Positions 34,651 to 46,100 of a DNA stretch of 64,000 bases are shown here, in pieces. The number at the start of each line of letters is the position of its first letter. Position 1 is the first letter of the stretch. The translations under genes were made by a program, and so were the position numbers. The stretch is taken from NCBI RefSeq assembly GCF_963678635.1, contig NC_087071.1, positions 17,915,613 to 17,979,612 of the forward strand, in the 5' to 3' direction. The stretch is from Symsagittifera roscoffensis. Its lineage: Eukaryota; Xenacoelomorpha; Acoela; Convolutidae. The notes below the pieces were generated by a model that was given only the letters and a program-made list of their open reading frames with translations, ran no database searches and was not told where the DNA came from.

Positions 34651-35590
34651 ATGCCGTTTAGGTTTGCGGATAGATTCAGTCTTATCAGTAAATGAAAAAG
34701 GAAAAACTTTAAAGTGTTTGCAACTTTTTTGTCATATAAGTTCTATAATTTAAGACAAGTCACGTGATACACTAACAATTTTTTCATGTTTTTGTATTTG
34801 AAAAAGACCCAAATAAAAAAAGATCAAGTTGAAGAAAATGTTTTTGTATGATACTGTCGATAATTGAGTCAGTCAGGTGTATACCTCAGAACTCTATCAT
34901 TAACTACTCAGATGAAATTCAGTATGTTATCGTACTAACTCCTTCCAAAATCTTCATTAGCCTTATTGATACTGGTTTCAAACAACTGATAGAGTCAGCT
35001 GATGATCTAAGAAAGTTTAAGTAATCTTTAGTTTAACAATCAAATGATATCATATTTCCCTTCCGTATAGTAGGGTAGGAGAGCAAGCTTCCATTATAAT
35101 CGTTACTCTGCATGGATATAAAGATCATCATCACCATCAAAAATGTTATAAAAACAGCAATTTATTGAATTCGAGGGTGTTTTGCATTTCATTTTTGTAA
35201 AAACACAGTTCGTCTAATTTTAGTTGTTAGTCGTCACGCTAAATTAGGCTGAAGCTTTTATCAGCGTCGGTTGTCTGCGCTTGAAGACCTTAAGCTTAAA
35301 AATCATCATATGTTTTGTAAAACAAACAGTTTGAGTTTTCTATACTTTTGTAATAGAATCGGAAAAAATCTTTGACAAATCTTAGTCTTTTAAAAATCAA
35401 TCCTGACGTTAATCATTTAAGTTTCATCCTGAAAAAAAACTTTTTGACCTATGAAAGTTATTCAGTTTTTACCCTTAATCATAATTCACCCAAAATGAAA
35501 TTTTTAGCATTGTCAAAGTTAGAATTGGTAAATTTAGGATCAGCTCATAGGAAATTCAAATTATTTTTTGCGCCTCCGGTACTTTTGGTT

Positions 35591-35790
35591 NNNNNNNNNN
35601 NNNNNNNNNNNNNNNNNNNNNNNNNNNNNNNNNNNNNNNNNNNNNNNNNNNNNNNNNNNNNNNNNNNNNNNNNNNNNNNNNNNNNNNNNNNNNNNNNNNN
35701 NNNNNNNNNNNNNNNNNNNNNNNNNNNNNNNNNNNNNNNNNNNNNNNNNNNNNNNNNNNNNNNNNNNNNNNNNNNNNNNNNNNNNNNNNN
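35591..35790. other. Assembly gap (200 Ns)
   Basis: Exactly 200 N characters, so the true length is unknown. No gene is interrupted by it as far as can be seen. Confidence 1.
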
Positions 35791-36498
35791 TTTTATGAAT
35801 TTTTCGTAGAATACCAATAAGTCCATGACTCATGGGGAAACGTCTTTTTACAAGTCAAACTTTTCGCCTTAATGCACATCCAGATTTCTGAGCAATTTTT
35901 GATACGAGAAATGTCTCTATGATAAATCTCTGAGCATCTCTACAATTTTTTTTCCTTAACCGTTGTCAAAAATCTTTGAATCAACAGTAAACTAGCCGCC
36001 CCCCCCCCCTAAAAGACCTTCCATGGAATCACCGCAAGCCACGTTTTGTTTTTAAATTTAATTCTTCATAAGATATGCATTTCGAACAATTGCACTAAAT
36101 GAATTGGCAACAAATTTTTTATATGCGATTGTAATTGTATGTTGTTATACAGTTAAGTTAACACTTATAAAAAACATCGTCAACAAACTGTCTATTGAAA
36201 TAAACTAAGCTACACATAAAAAGAATTTCCACTTTTAGAAAATTATATTTTGTCTCTGCATACTTCGTAGTTTATATTTTAAATCGATTTGTTGAAATTA
36301 TTTCTTTATCAATCCAAGATTTTGATTGCAGCATAAAAATTGAGTCTTTTTTGAATTTTTGAACTTGAATTTTTTGTCGAGTACTCTGAACTTGAACGTT
36401 CGGTTAGCTGAAACCTTACGCTAGCTCTGAATTTTTTTAAACACAGAAATTGAAAAAAAAAGGTTCTAAAATTGCACATATACAATCACAAATCAGTT

Positions 36499-36545
36499 TT
36501 TGTTCCGTCGGTCGAAGAAAGTGAGGAATATATATGGTCGGAGTG
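36499..36545 (+). repeat. Fragment of a C-related element
   Basis: TTTTGTTCCGTCGGTCGAAG followed by 'aaagtgaggaatatatatggtcgg' is the inverted form of 51072-51113 at the end of another C-like copy. Confidence 0.5.
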
Positions 36546-36584
36546 ATTTTATTCATTCAGACAACTTTCAGAGAAGCTAGTTCT

Positions 36585-36652
36585 CTGGGGGATTGATCTC
36601 TTGATCTGCCAGCTCACCGCCCAGTTCGCACATCACTACACTAACCTAATGT
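36585..36652 (-). repeat. tRNA-derived SINE head, minus strand
   Basis: On the minus strand GGTTAGTGTAGTGATGTGCG is an A-box/D-arm sequence and CAAGAGATCAATCCCCC a B box. Confidence 0.5.
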
Positions 36653-36917
36653 CAGAAGTTTTGATTTCTCTGTTGGACTTTTTTATGGATGGTTTCTGTT
36701 TTGATGTACATTTTGAAAATATCAAGATTTTTTTTGATTTTGAGCGCGCATAGCACATACTTATTATGTTGAGAAAAAATAAGCAAAATAGCTGAGTTTT
36801 TTGTAATTTTAATAGCTTTTTCAAAGATTAACAATTTAGGATAAGATTCAGTTGTATCGCATAGCTAAAAATTAAGGAAGTATTAAAATGTACGTATAAA
36901 GTATCTGGTCGTAATAG

Positions 36918-37832
36918 CCGGGTTGACCAAAACTTCTTATCATACAATTTCCATATATGAGAAACTTCTTGTCATACAATTTCATACAACTCCATACGTA
37001 CAGAAAATTGTATGAAAAACTCTATGATAGGCATTTTTTCCATATATGAAAATTGTATGATAGGTGTTTTTCCATAAACCAAAAATTTTGATTTTTTCTT
37101 TCTAAATTTAGTTTCTGAAAATTTTCGGTTGTGTTTGCAACCAAACACAAGTGACAAAGACCTTGCTTACTCGAAACACCAAAGGTTGGACGGTCTTGCA
37201 TTTACAATGCATAGAAAACGACCTAAATTTGGCTGTCTTTCACAATTGATATAACAAAAGTAACAAACTTTTATTTTTTGGCAAAAATTTTTAATGATGA
37301 TTATTGTAAATTTTTGAGTTTTCAAGTTATCAGACATTAATCAAGGCATACATTAACACCCCATACAAAAAAATAGGAATTTTCAGCGTTTTTGAAAAAA
37401 AAATTTAGTGAAAAAAAAACCAATTTTATTGTATCCAATGACTACGTTATGCACAAAAAATATTAAATTTTGCATGCAAAAAAAGTTTTCGAAAAATGTT
37501 TGCTTGCGTACGAAATTCAATTTGCGGTTGAAAAAAAAACAAAAAATTTTTTGGGCCAATTTTCACAAATTACTCGTGTCGCCATCAAAAAAATGCCAGT
37601 CTTACATTTCCATACATGGGAATTGCATGATAAGCATTTTTGCAAAAAATTAAAACTCTCAGTTTTTGTCACCAGACTGTTTTATTAGAATCAAACAGCC
37701 ACAGAAATAAGTTTATACCAGTTTTCAACCATTTTTAGAAATTGTATGAAAATTGTATGTCAAGCATTTTTCCACTCACTTGATGTATGGAATTGTATGA
37801 TAAGCATTTTCGGTGTATGGAGGTCAACCCGG
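36918..37832. mobile_element. Element F: non-autonomous element with inverted ends and repeated subterminal motifs
   Basis: Ends CCGGGTTGACC (36918-36928) and GGTCAACCCGG (37822-37832) are exact inverted copies, 915 bp apart. Inside each end the motif CTTATCATACAATTTCCATA or its inverse (TTGTATGATAAGCATTTT) is repeated: near 36938, 36976, 37040 and 37052 on the left, and 37610, 37745 and 37790 on the right. It codes for nothing longer than about 80 residues. Similar ends are at 59600-59720. This is a MITE-like structure; the superfamily is unknown and I could not find a convincing target duplication. Confidence 0.65.
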
Positions 37833-38342
37833 GAGCAGAAAATATGCAACTGATAATTTTATTTGTGCGCAAGGCTCTGCTCCCGGTTTAAGCAATTTAT
37901 GTATGAACAACTAGGTGTTTCTATTATCTTGGATATTGGGAGTTTGAAACAATTTGAAGTACGAATAGTTATGAGCATACCACTTAAAAAACGTTTTTGA
38001 CAATATTATTTTCGTGTCGGGCTTAAAATTGCCGGGGCTTTTATCGGTAAGCCCAGGAAAATTTCCGATAAACTGCATAAAATTTTACTTAATAGGAAAT
38101 ACTACTCGGGGTAACAATCCAACAAAATTTCCCCTATATTAGATTTTCTTGTAAATTTTGTAAGAAAAGACACTATATTTCAATATTCTTTTGAAAAAGG
38201 TCCTTATCTTGTAGCAATCTTAGAGCGTAATTTCGTAAGTTGTAAGATTCTTATAAGAAAAATTCTAAGATAGCGGCGACTTTTGGTAGTGATGAGTTTT
38301 AAGATAGCGGTGACAGGTATGTATAAAACTAACGGATAATCC

Positions 38343-38700
38343 CTTCTCACCAATCAATTTAGGGGGGAGACAACACGGATCTTTCAAATATTAGACGATG
38401 TGAACAGTCTCCCATCTCAAAACTAAATTGCTAATTCAAGCTGTTAAGCCTGCATGTACCTGATACAATCTGATTACGTTTAACCAATAAAACATTTTCC
38501 TCCTTAAATTGATTCAGGGGGAAGTTTGTTCATTTGGACCCTTTTTTGGTCATCATTCTGCTCTTTTTTTAACGGAAAGTTTCATGTAGTTTTTTGTGCT
38601 AATTTTAATGTACTACATCAAACTACCTCTCGATGACAAAGTTTCCTGACATGAAATTTTCAGCAAACCATTCCCGACTACAGCTTCCAAGCTAGCGCAA
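38343..38700 (+). repeat. Repeat H, left copy of an inverted pair
   Basis: GGGGGAAGTTTGTTCATTTGG, 'cccttttttggtcat', 'catgtagttttttgtgctaattttaatgtac' and 'gacatgaaattttcagcaaa' match the reverse complement of 40720-40890. Confidence 0.5.
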
Positions 38701-39187
38701 GAAAGAAAAGCAATTATATACGTTTGCTCAAAATCAAAACTTAACCTAAATACAAAAGAAGACAAAATTGTTTAAGAAAACTTTGTGTTCCAGAATAGCA
38801 GAACCATCACAAATTACAGAAAACTATGAATGGCTTTATTTGGCAATAAAAAAATTCTCATTCAAACTTTTTATATAATTTTGAAAGGAAAAATCAAGAG
38901 AAATATATAAGCACTAATTTCTCTGTTTAAAGCTGCTCCATTTTCCTAGCACAGTTTAGTGAAAAGATTAAAACCACTTGAACGAGCAAACTATTGTAAG
39001 AAACGAGAGCTGATAAGATTTATAGCAAAATCAAATCCACAATTTTGAGGCTAACCACAGCACTATACTTTGAACTGTTGAAAAATTGCATGAATCATTT
39101 GAGAAAAAATTGTATTTTTTTCTGCTTTGTTATGAGTTTTACGCACGAACCGATATCATCTATCGACAAATCGTTTTTATTGTAATG

Positions 39188-39262
39188 TAGAGGCACTTAG
39201 CATAGTGGTAAGTCGAGAATTTCGTGATCATCAGATCAGGTAATCGAACCTGCCGTGTCAGT
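39188..39262 (+). repeat. tRNA-derived SINE head
   Basis: CTTAGCATAGTGGTAAGTCG is a clear D-arm/A-box sequence and CAGGTAATCGAACCTGCCG a T-arm/B-box. A SINE-like body follows to about 39360. Confidence 0.6.
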
Positions 39263-39943
39263 TATAGTGTGTGAGGGCGATCTCTCACTTCACCTCCAGC
39301 TTCAAGTCTATCACAGTCTGACTAATTTTGACTGCACTAGTGGTTCCATGTGAAACTTCTAGAAGCAAAAAAATTCAAATTGAGGCGTCAAAAAAAGAAC
39401 ATCGCTCCACAAAGGAAATCTGTAATGTCTGGAATGTGGGGAAATAAGCAAAATGGATTGGATTACGCATAGACAGGCTGCAAGGTTTCTCCTAAACCCT
39501 CTGCAATTTGCAGAAACGCAAATTATTTTTCAACCGGAGTTTCCAGCTAGTAACTCAGACTAGAGTTACAAATTCGCGTTAGATGATATCGATTCTTGCG
39601 TGAAACACTTAACAAACTCAAAGAGGTCATAGTTTTTCTCGAATTATTCGCAAAATTCTACGACAGATCAAAGAATAGTGCAAAGGCTAGCAATGAATTT
39701 GTGGATTTCATTTTGCAATAATTCTTATCAGTTCTCGTTTTTTTTGCAATAAATGTTGTAGTTTGAACCCTCTTCACTAAATATATGCTTGAAACATGTG
39801 TACGAGAAAAGAAGCCAATTCAAACAAAAAAACAGTGCATATAATCCCATTTTGAAACCTCTTCTTTCAAAATTATAACAAAAGTTTGAATGAACATTTT
39901 TTCCTGTTGCCGAATGAAGCCCCCAAAAACTCCTGTAATTTTG

Positions 39944-40524
39944 TTGTTCCGACTTTCGATACAAAAGTAACGGGATATTTGTGCTCGGGGTGGGTTTTTT
40001 TTTCTTCGGTCAAATTTCGACTTTTTAACTAGCGATTTTTGACCGAACTTTTTTATATCATTCGAAAGGTATTGTTGTGCTGAGCTCAAATTTGATCATT
40101 TGACCGAACTTTTTTATATCATTCGAAAGGTATTGTTGTACTGAGCTCAGATTCACCTGTGATCATTTTTTGTAAAATTATGGGGGTTTAAAGATTGCCA
40201 TTTTGGCCAATTTGGGACAATTAACGCGCGATATAATTCGCGCTATTAACGCGTAAGCGGAGAGTTAATCCGTTTTAGAAATCGTTCCAAATTGGTTGAA
40301 TGAAGCTTATTTGCCATAAATAATTTGTTACAAGGAGCTAAATCTATCTTTTTGTTCTTTATATGGCGTGTGGGGGGATGATTTTCATAAAAATTTCAAA
40401 TTTAAGAAAAAAAAATTTCATTTTATTTTTTTACATTTAATTTTTTGATGTTATTACTGCTCCATAAAACCTTAAAAGGCAGTCGGAACATTCAGAGCTT
40501 CGCCCTGATACGAGCAGTCTTGTT
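39944..40524 (+). repeat. Family C element, both ends present
   Basis: Starts TTGTTCCGACTTTCGATAC. The inverse AGTCGGAACATT is at 40481-40492, followed by a hairpin (CAGAGCTTCGCCCTG, 40493-40507, one mismatch) and the tail ATACGAGCAGTCTTGTT. About 581 bp, including an internal tandem duplication of some 60 bases (40039-40150, motif tatatcattcgaaaggtatt). Non-coding. Confidence 0.85.
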
Positions 40525-40704
40525 TCTTCTGTGTTCAATAGTATTTTGGTTTTAACCAAATGTACCTAATTGTTTTGTTTTGTGTTAGGCTTGGAAGGTC
40601 TAGTTGTAAGTTTGCTTAGCATGTCACGATTTGAGCGTCTCAAAGTACACCACTGAGTTTTATAGCTAATATTGGCCACCCTAAAATGATTTAACAAACA
40701 GGGG

Positions 40705-41075
40705 TGTCAATCTCATCAAAAAATTTGCTGAAAATGTCAGGTCAGAACACTTAGTCAATGAAAAGCTTAATCCAGTAAATTAAGGTTAGCACAAAAAACT
40801 ACATGGGTTTTTCCGTGACAAAGGGAGCGTAGTTCTGACCAAAAAAAGGTCCAAGTGAATAACTTTCCCCCGAAAACAGTTTGAGGAAATTGTTCGATGA
40901 TTAAACGTTTTATTCTTGCCGTCAATCAGAATTTATCAAAGTAGTTGATGGCCTGACAGCTTGATTTAGCCATTTGGTTTTAAGGAGGAAATTGTCCACT
41001 TGGTATATTAATGGGGGAAGGGGGATTGTTCAATTGATCTTTCAAGGGGTAGATCGTTCACATGGGCAGAAAAAA
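40705..41075 (-). repeat. Repeat H, right copy of an inverted pair
   Basis: Inverse of the 38343 copy, about 2 kb away. Shared motifs include aattaaggttagcacaaaaaactacatg and accaaaaaaaggtccaa. Confidence 0.5.
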
Positions 41076-41221
41076 AACACAAAATAATCAAAGAGCCACA
41101 TAGCTGTCCTCCTGAGGCGACGTCCATCTTAAATTAACTGAAAAAATGTGAAGAAATTTCAAGAATACGCAATTGAAATCATTAAGAATGAATAGCATTG
41201 CAATAAAAACAGACTGCAGGA

Positions 41222-41680
41222 ATGCTCATATCAAGGCAAAGCTCCGAATGTTGCGACTGCGTTTTAGGCCTATAGAGTAACGATTTTTTTTTTGAATTTA
41301 TGAGATTTTTTTTATTATCCCTCCACACCACATATAAAACACAAAGTGATAGATTTTACTGCTAGTAGCGTAGACATTCTGAAGAAAAGCCGGCTTCACT
41401 AACACTGAACGGTTTCTACGACAGATTAAATCTCCGCATAAAGGTTAATAGCGCGAAATACAGCACGCATTAATCGTTCAAATTGGCCAAATTGGCAACC
41501 TTTAAACCCCAATAAAGTTTAAAAAAGATCGCAGGCAAAATATTTTTTGAAACTCGAGCTCAGGACAAAAATACTTCTAGGTTGATACAAAAAAGTTCTT
41601 TCAAAATGGGAAATTAAAAAATCGAAATTTGTCCGGAGAAAAAAATCATCACGAGCACAAACATTTCGTCAAAGTTGAAA
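41222..41680 (-). repeat. Family C element, decayed
   Basis: All C landmarks are present in order on the minus strand but mutated: hairpin end (tcatatcaaggcaaagctccgaatgttgcgactgc), 'attaatcgttcaaattggcc', 'gagctcaggacaaaaatac', and an eroded start near 41670. Confidence 0.65.
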
Positions 41681-41826
41681 CAAAAGAAAATTAAAAAATA
41701 TAAATAAATATGGCTGAATAAAATATTTGATGATGGACAAAAATAAATATAGTGAAACGGAGTCATTAAATTGTTGCAACTAAAACCACTAAAAGCAAAA
41801 AAAATCAAATAGCTCAAAAGGGAAAA

Positions 41827-42140
41827 ACCAGACTGTTCGTATATCAGGGCAAAGCCCTGAAGGTTCCGACTGCCCCCCAATCATTATCGAGCAACTTTTT
41901 GGGAATAAGTACTATAAAGCTATAAAATTTTGACAATATTAAAGATCAAGTATTAAAAATAAGTCGTAAAAAATTAAAACGACCCACTAGCAGCTAGATC
42001 AATTCAGTTTAAAAAGTTTTTATGTGCCGGTTAATTCGCCACGCATAATGATCCGCGTTATGCTTTCAAGATTTTAGATAAAACCTTCAAAGTGCGCATA
42101 AATTAGTGTAAACTATGGCCACATTGGCAATTCTCATACT
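41827..42140 (-). repeat. C-related element with intact hairpin end
   Basis: Hairpin CAGGGC-AAA-GCCCTG (41845-41859) and GGTTCCGACTGCC are as in family C. The following body is different, except for a similar 'ccgcgttatg' and 'ggccacattggcaattctc' further on, so this is a diverged subfamily. Confidence 0.5.
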
Positions 42141-42394
42141 ACAACACTTTGGAAATAATGTTCAGTGGTAGAAATTCTTTTTGAATTTGATTCCTGTCGG
42201 TCATTAACTTCAATGTCAGAAGTAAAATTCTTTGGATCTTAGTGTTATAATGGTGTCTAGCCACAATTTCAAAAAAAAAGATTTCAAGCAGTGATTCTTC
42301 ATTAGTGCGTAGTCGTCAGTTGCTGTTCTTGGGATGTTTTATAGAGGGTATAAAAACTTTGAACCGTTTTAAGTTTGTGGTCGATGGGGATCAC

Positions 42395-42660
42395 CCATAT
42401 TTTACCCCGGAGAGAGGGGGTGGCTCTACGGTTGATATGTCCCTTTTCGTAAATTCGAAATTTTGGAAATTTTTGACGGCCTTTTTTAAGTCAACAAAAC
42501 TGATTTTCCGAGCACTCACAGAAAACTATAATGACCCCGTTTTGACCAATTTGAAAAAAAAACGTTAAAAAAGCCATTTCTGAACCCTTTTGAAAAAAAT
42601 TGCGTTTTTTTGGCGCGCGCACCCCTTCAAAATGAAGAGAGCGCCTTTAGAGTCACTTCA
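42395..42660. repeat. Remnant related to the 63.1-63.5 kb hAT-like MITE
   Basis: 'aaaaattgcgtttttttggcgcgcgcacccc(tt)caaaat' at 42595-42635 matches 63336-63368, and the preceding 200 bases share the same style of motifs. Terminal repeats are not visible. Confidence 0.4.
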
Positions 42661-42828
42661 TATATAGGATCCACGTGATCTGGGGAGGATGTTTTCGTCA
42701 AATCAGGCGTAGCATTGAACAGTCTTGTAAATATTTGTAAAAACCGGTTCTAATTGATTAATTAGCTGTTTTGAATCAGTCTGTTGTGTAACTAACGATT
42801 CTCTTGCTCGATAAACAGAGAGTCTCAA

Positions 42829-43065
42829 CCTATATATGAAACCAAATCTGGCAAAGAATCAACAATGGATCAGGTGCTCGACATCTGTAAAAGAGTATAT
42901 GAAAGAGCAACATACGACATGAGGAGAATGTGTGTCACAATCAAGAAATACAGTGTGAAGAAGCCACCCTACATTCAGATTCGACTCTTCACTGCAAAGA
43001 ATAATAAACACTTGAAGCAAATTGCCTATGAATTTATGTTTGTTGATAATTTTAAGGCGCAGTAA
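42829..43065 (+). CDS. Unidentified gene, probable terminal exon
   Basis: An open frame from a splice acceptor (tcgataaacag, ending near 42828) to TAA at 43063-43065 gives about 79 residues; the first Met in frame is at 42865. The codons have clear G/C third-position bias (GTG CTC GAC ATC, AAG AAG CCA CCC TAC) against a 70% AT background, which argues for real coding sequence. The product is basic and helical, ending YIQIRLFTAKNNKHLKQIAY then EFMFVDNFKAQ. I do not recognise a family. It may be the last exon of a gene whose other exons lie upstream or in the gap, or a single-exon gene beginning at 42865. No other exon was found on this strand nearby. Confidence 0.45.
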   Translation, partial: PIYETKSGKESTMDQVLDICKRVYERATYDMRRMCVTIKKYSVKKPPYIQIRLFTAKNNKHLKQIAYEFMFVDNFKAQ

Positions 43066-43129
43066 TGCTATGTTATCATTTGTATGTTTGGTAATAGAAA
43101 AATTATTTTTTCAATTTTTTTTTCTGGTT

Positions 43130-46100
43130 GAAGTATACATTTAGAGCTAAACTATCTGAGGAAAAGTCAGACAAAACATAAAATTTAATCAAAATTGACA
43201 TAAAACATTAACCAATTATCAGTTGGTTTTCCAGCATTTGCCTAAGAAATTGCATAAAACTTATTTAATTACTGTTTTTATCTAAATTTGAGTAAAGTAA
43301 ATTTGAGTAAATTTGAACAAAATTACAAACAAGAATGTAGTTTTAGTTGAAATTCTTATCAAAATTTTTTGAGTGGCTGTATTTCATTAGTTGTTTCCAA
43401 TTTTTTTGCCATAATTTGCGGATGAAGTTTTAACTAAACATTATTTGCCAGCTGGAGCAAAAACACAATTTTGTAATAAATCTCGATTCTCGCATCACTT
43501 CCAGAATTTTCCTTAATACTTGGAAAACAAATCGTATTCAAGTTCTATAACACTTTTGCTCGAGGCCTTTGGAAAGAAGACGTAGTAAAACGTTGAAGAA
43601 TTTTATAGTACTGTTTTGGTAAAAAAACGCTTTTGGTCAAAAAAAGTTGTGTTCGAGTTAAAAGGGCGATGTAAAAGTGATATCTACTATCAGTCGATCT
43701 GTCATAAATCACGTGATGTCGCACCGATCATTCTACACTCATCCTTTGTTCAGCTCTTCGAAAAAATTGAAATAAATTCGAAAAAAAAGAAGAAACACTA
43801 TCAAACGATTTTGAATTCAGTATGTGCGAAGCTGAAATCGAGTAGCAATAAAAAAAATTTTGATAAAATTTTGTAGTCTCCGAGACATGCAATATTTCTT
43901 CACGAAGTAGAAAGAACACGATTTTCATATGAAGTAGATGTTTTCATTAAGTTTGTAAAATTAAACTATATCACGTGGTAATTATCTCAAAAAACTTAGT
44001 GTTGTATCATCAAGAGGTTTTTCTTCTGAAGTTTAAATGGTTGATCAATGTGATACAGCGGTATAAAGGAGGTATAAAAAATCAAGAAAATTGTTTGGAT
44101 TTTCATCTAATAGATTTATCTTAGCTCTTCGTTTCCAGTTTGTGTGATAAATTTGATGGTATTTTGTGCGATTGTTTGAAAACTATTAAATAGTACATGT
44201 GATGACACAACATTGTCGATAGCCAATATATCAAGCATGTTTTTGTTATTTTCTTTCATCTGCAAAACTATGAAAATTATCAAATCTTTTGATGGGTGAT
44301 TTTTTATTTCCCCAGTAGGCCCTAGTGAGTCGAGAAAAACTCATCTTAATTTCGTTTGGTTGAAATTAAGAAACTTTCTTTATTTTTGTTTTGTTAAACA
44401 TTATCAATCCCATTATATTCAAATGCAAAAGCAAAAGAATATGCAATATGCATTCAAAACTGCGATCAAGCAAGTACTCCTTTTTGATTTTTCTTGTTAA
44501 TTGCAAAACAATTGGTTAAAAAACGTCTGCTGGAAGACATAGCGGTTTTAATACAGAATATATCAAGCACAATTGCTTCCATCAACGCAAATTAGGAAAA
44601 CATGTCGAATTACAAATCAACACAGAAGGTCATTGACAAGTTAACGAGAGAGCTTTAAAAAGGGGAATCAAGATGAAACACTTATTTCATAAGGTGATTT
44701 AGTTATCCATTGAACGTTAGAAAACAGTAAATTCACTATGATCTTGCTCAAAAGTGGTAAATTTCCAAGTAAAGTTTATATACCAGCTGGAAGGGAGGCA
44801 CAACTTTAGAACAATGAGTTTGTAATGTGTCTCAGTTAGTTCTCCCAGTACTTCAAACGTTTTCCTTAAAACTTGGGAAACAAATCGTATTCAATTTCCG
44901 AAAAATTTTTTGTTTCAGTTTTGGAAACACATAAAAATACAGCTTCGAGATCTTAAATTGTCATAAATCACTTGATGTCATAAATCACGTGATGTAACAT
45001 CGATCATAATTACACTCATCCCTAAATCAGTTCTTCGAATAAAAATTAACTTCCAAAAAAAACTGAAAGAATAATCGAAAAAAAGCAACTGTTATCGAAC
45101 TATTTTAAAATAATTGATACTAAAAATACGCGACGTTGAAATCGAGCAATACATAATGTTTTTTAGACTAAATTTTTGAATTCTGCAAGGATAAAACTGT
45201 TTCAATATAAAATGACTATTTGTTTTGCAGAGATATGAAAAAAAAACATTTTTAATCTTTGTCTGTACTATCAAGACAAAAGGACTTGCTAGATAATCGT
45301 TTTCAATTTTGATAGCAACCCAAATTAGATCGAAATGTGGCACAAACAAGATCGTCAAAAAACAGACAGAGGACGCTGGATTCCCTCAAAAACTTTGAAA
45401 AAATAGGATTCAAAAGATTGTATTCTTGAAGTAGAGCATCTTACGTTTCTGTCAAGAACTTGAAAAATTAAATGGCTTGTCGACATTAGAAGAAAACAAG
45501 CCTTTACAACCCAAAAGTTCACTTACAATAGTTGGTCCACCCATAGGAATATTTCAATTTCTTCAGGTTTTTCAAAAGGCATAATACACAAGTAATGTGC
45601 GGACTTGGCTTTCGGAGACAAATCAGTTAGCCAAAAGAATCGAGTCAGCTAAAATTTAGAGTTCAAACAATGAAAGCAAGAAACGCCAAAGGCACCTCTC
45701 AGGATTGGTTTTCTTATTGATTCACATATTTCATATGGTCATTCAGTTATCCTTTAATCATTAGAAGACAATTAATTCACTATGTCATTGCTCAAAGTGC
45801 GGTGAACTTCCAAAAAAATTTATTTATCAGCTGGAATAGAGATACAACTTTGGAGCAATGAGTTTGCAATTTGTCTCAATTTTTTTAAAACTTGGAAAAC
45901 ATCTCAATTCTCCCAATTATTTCAATTTTTTCTTGCGTCTCAATTCGCCTCTATTTATAATGCGTCTCAATTCTCCCAATACAAAAATTTTCTTAAATCT
46001 TGGAAAACAAAAAATTTTCAATTTCCCAATTAAATTTTTTTCAGTTTTGGAACGAGTTTTTGGCAAACACATAAGAAAGAGAGCACAAACTATTGATACT

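Larger units (their letters stand above)
34327..42812. other. Gene-free repeat region after the dehydrogenase
   Basis: No supported gene in 8.5 kb. Recognised parts are a possible SINE head at 34585, the assembly gap, a C-family end at 36499, a SINE head at 36585, element F (36918-37832), inverted repeat H (38343-38700 and 40705-41075), a SINE head at 39188, and family C copies at 39944, 41222 and 41827. The remainder (including 34700-35590, 35800-36490 and 38710-39180) shows nothing I can name. Confidence 0.6.

Noticed and set aside
42305-42568. 87-codon ORF
   Set aside because: Falls in a MITE remnant related to 63.1-63.5 kb; no splice or promoter context.
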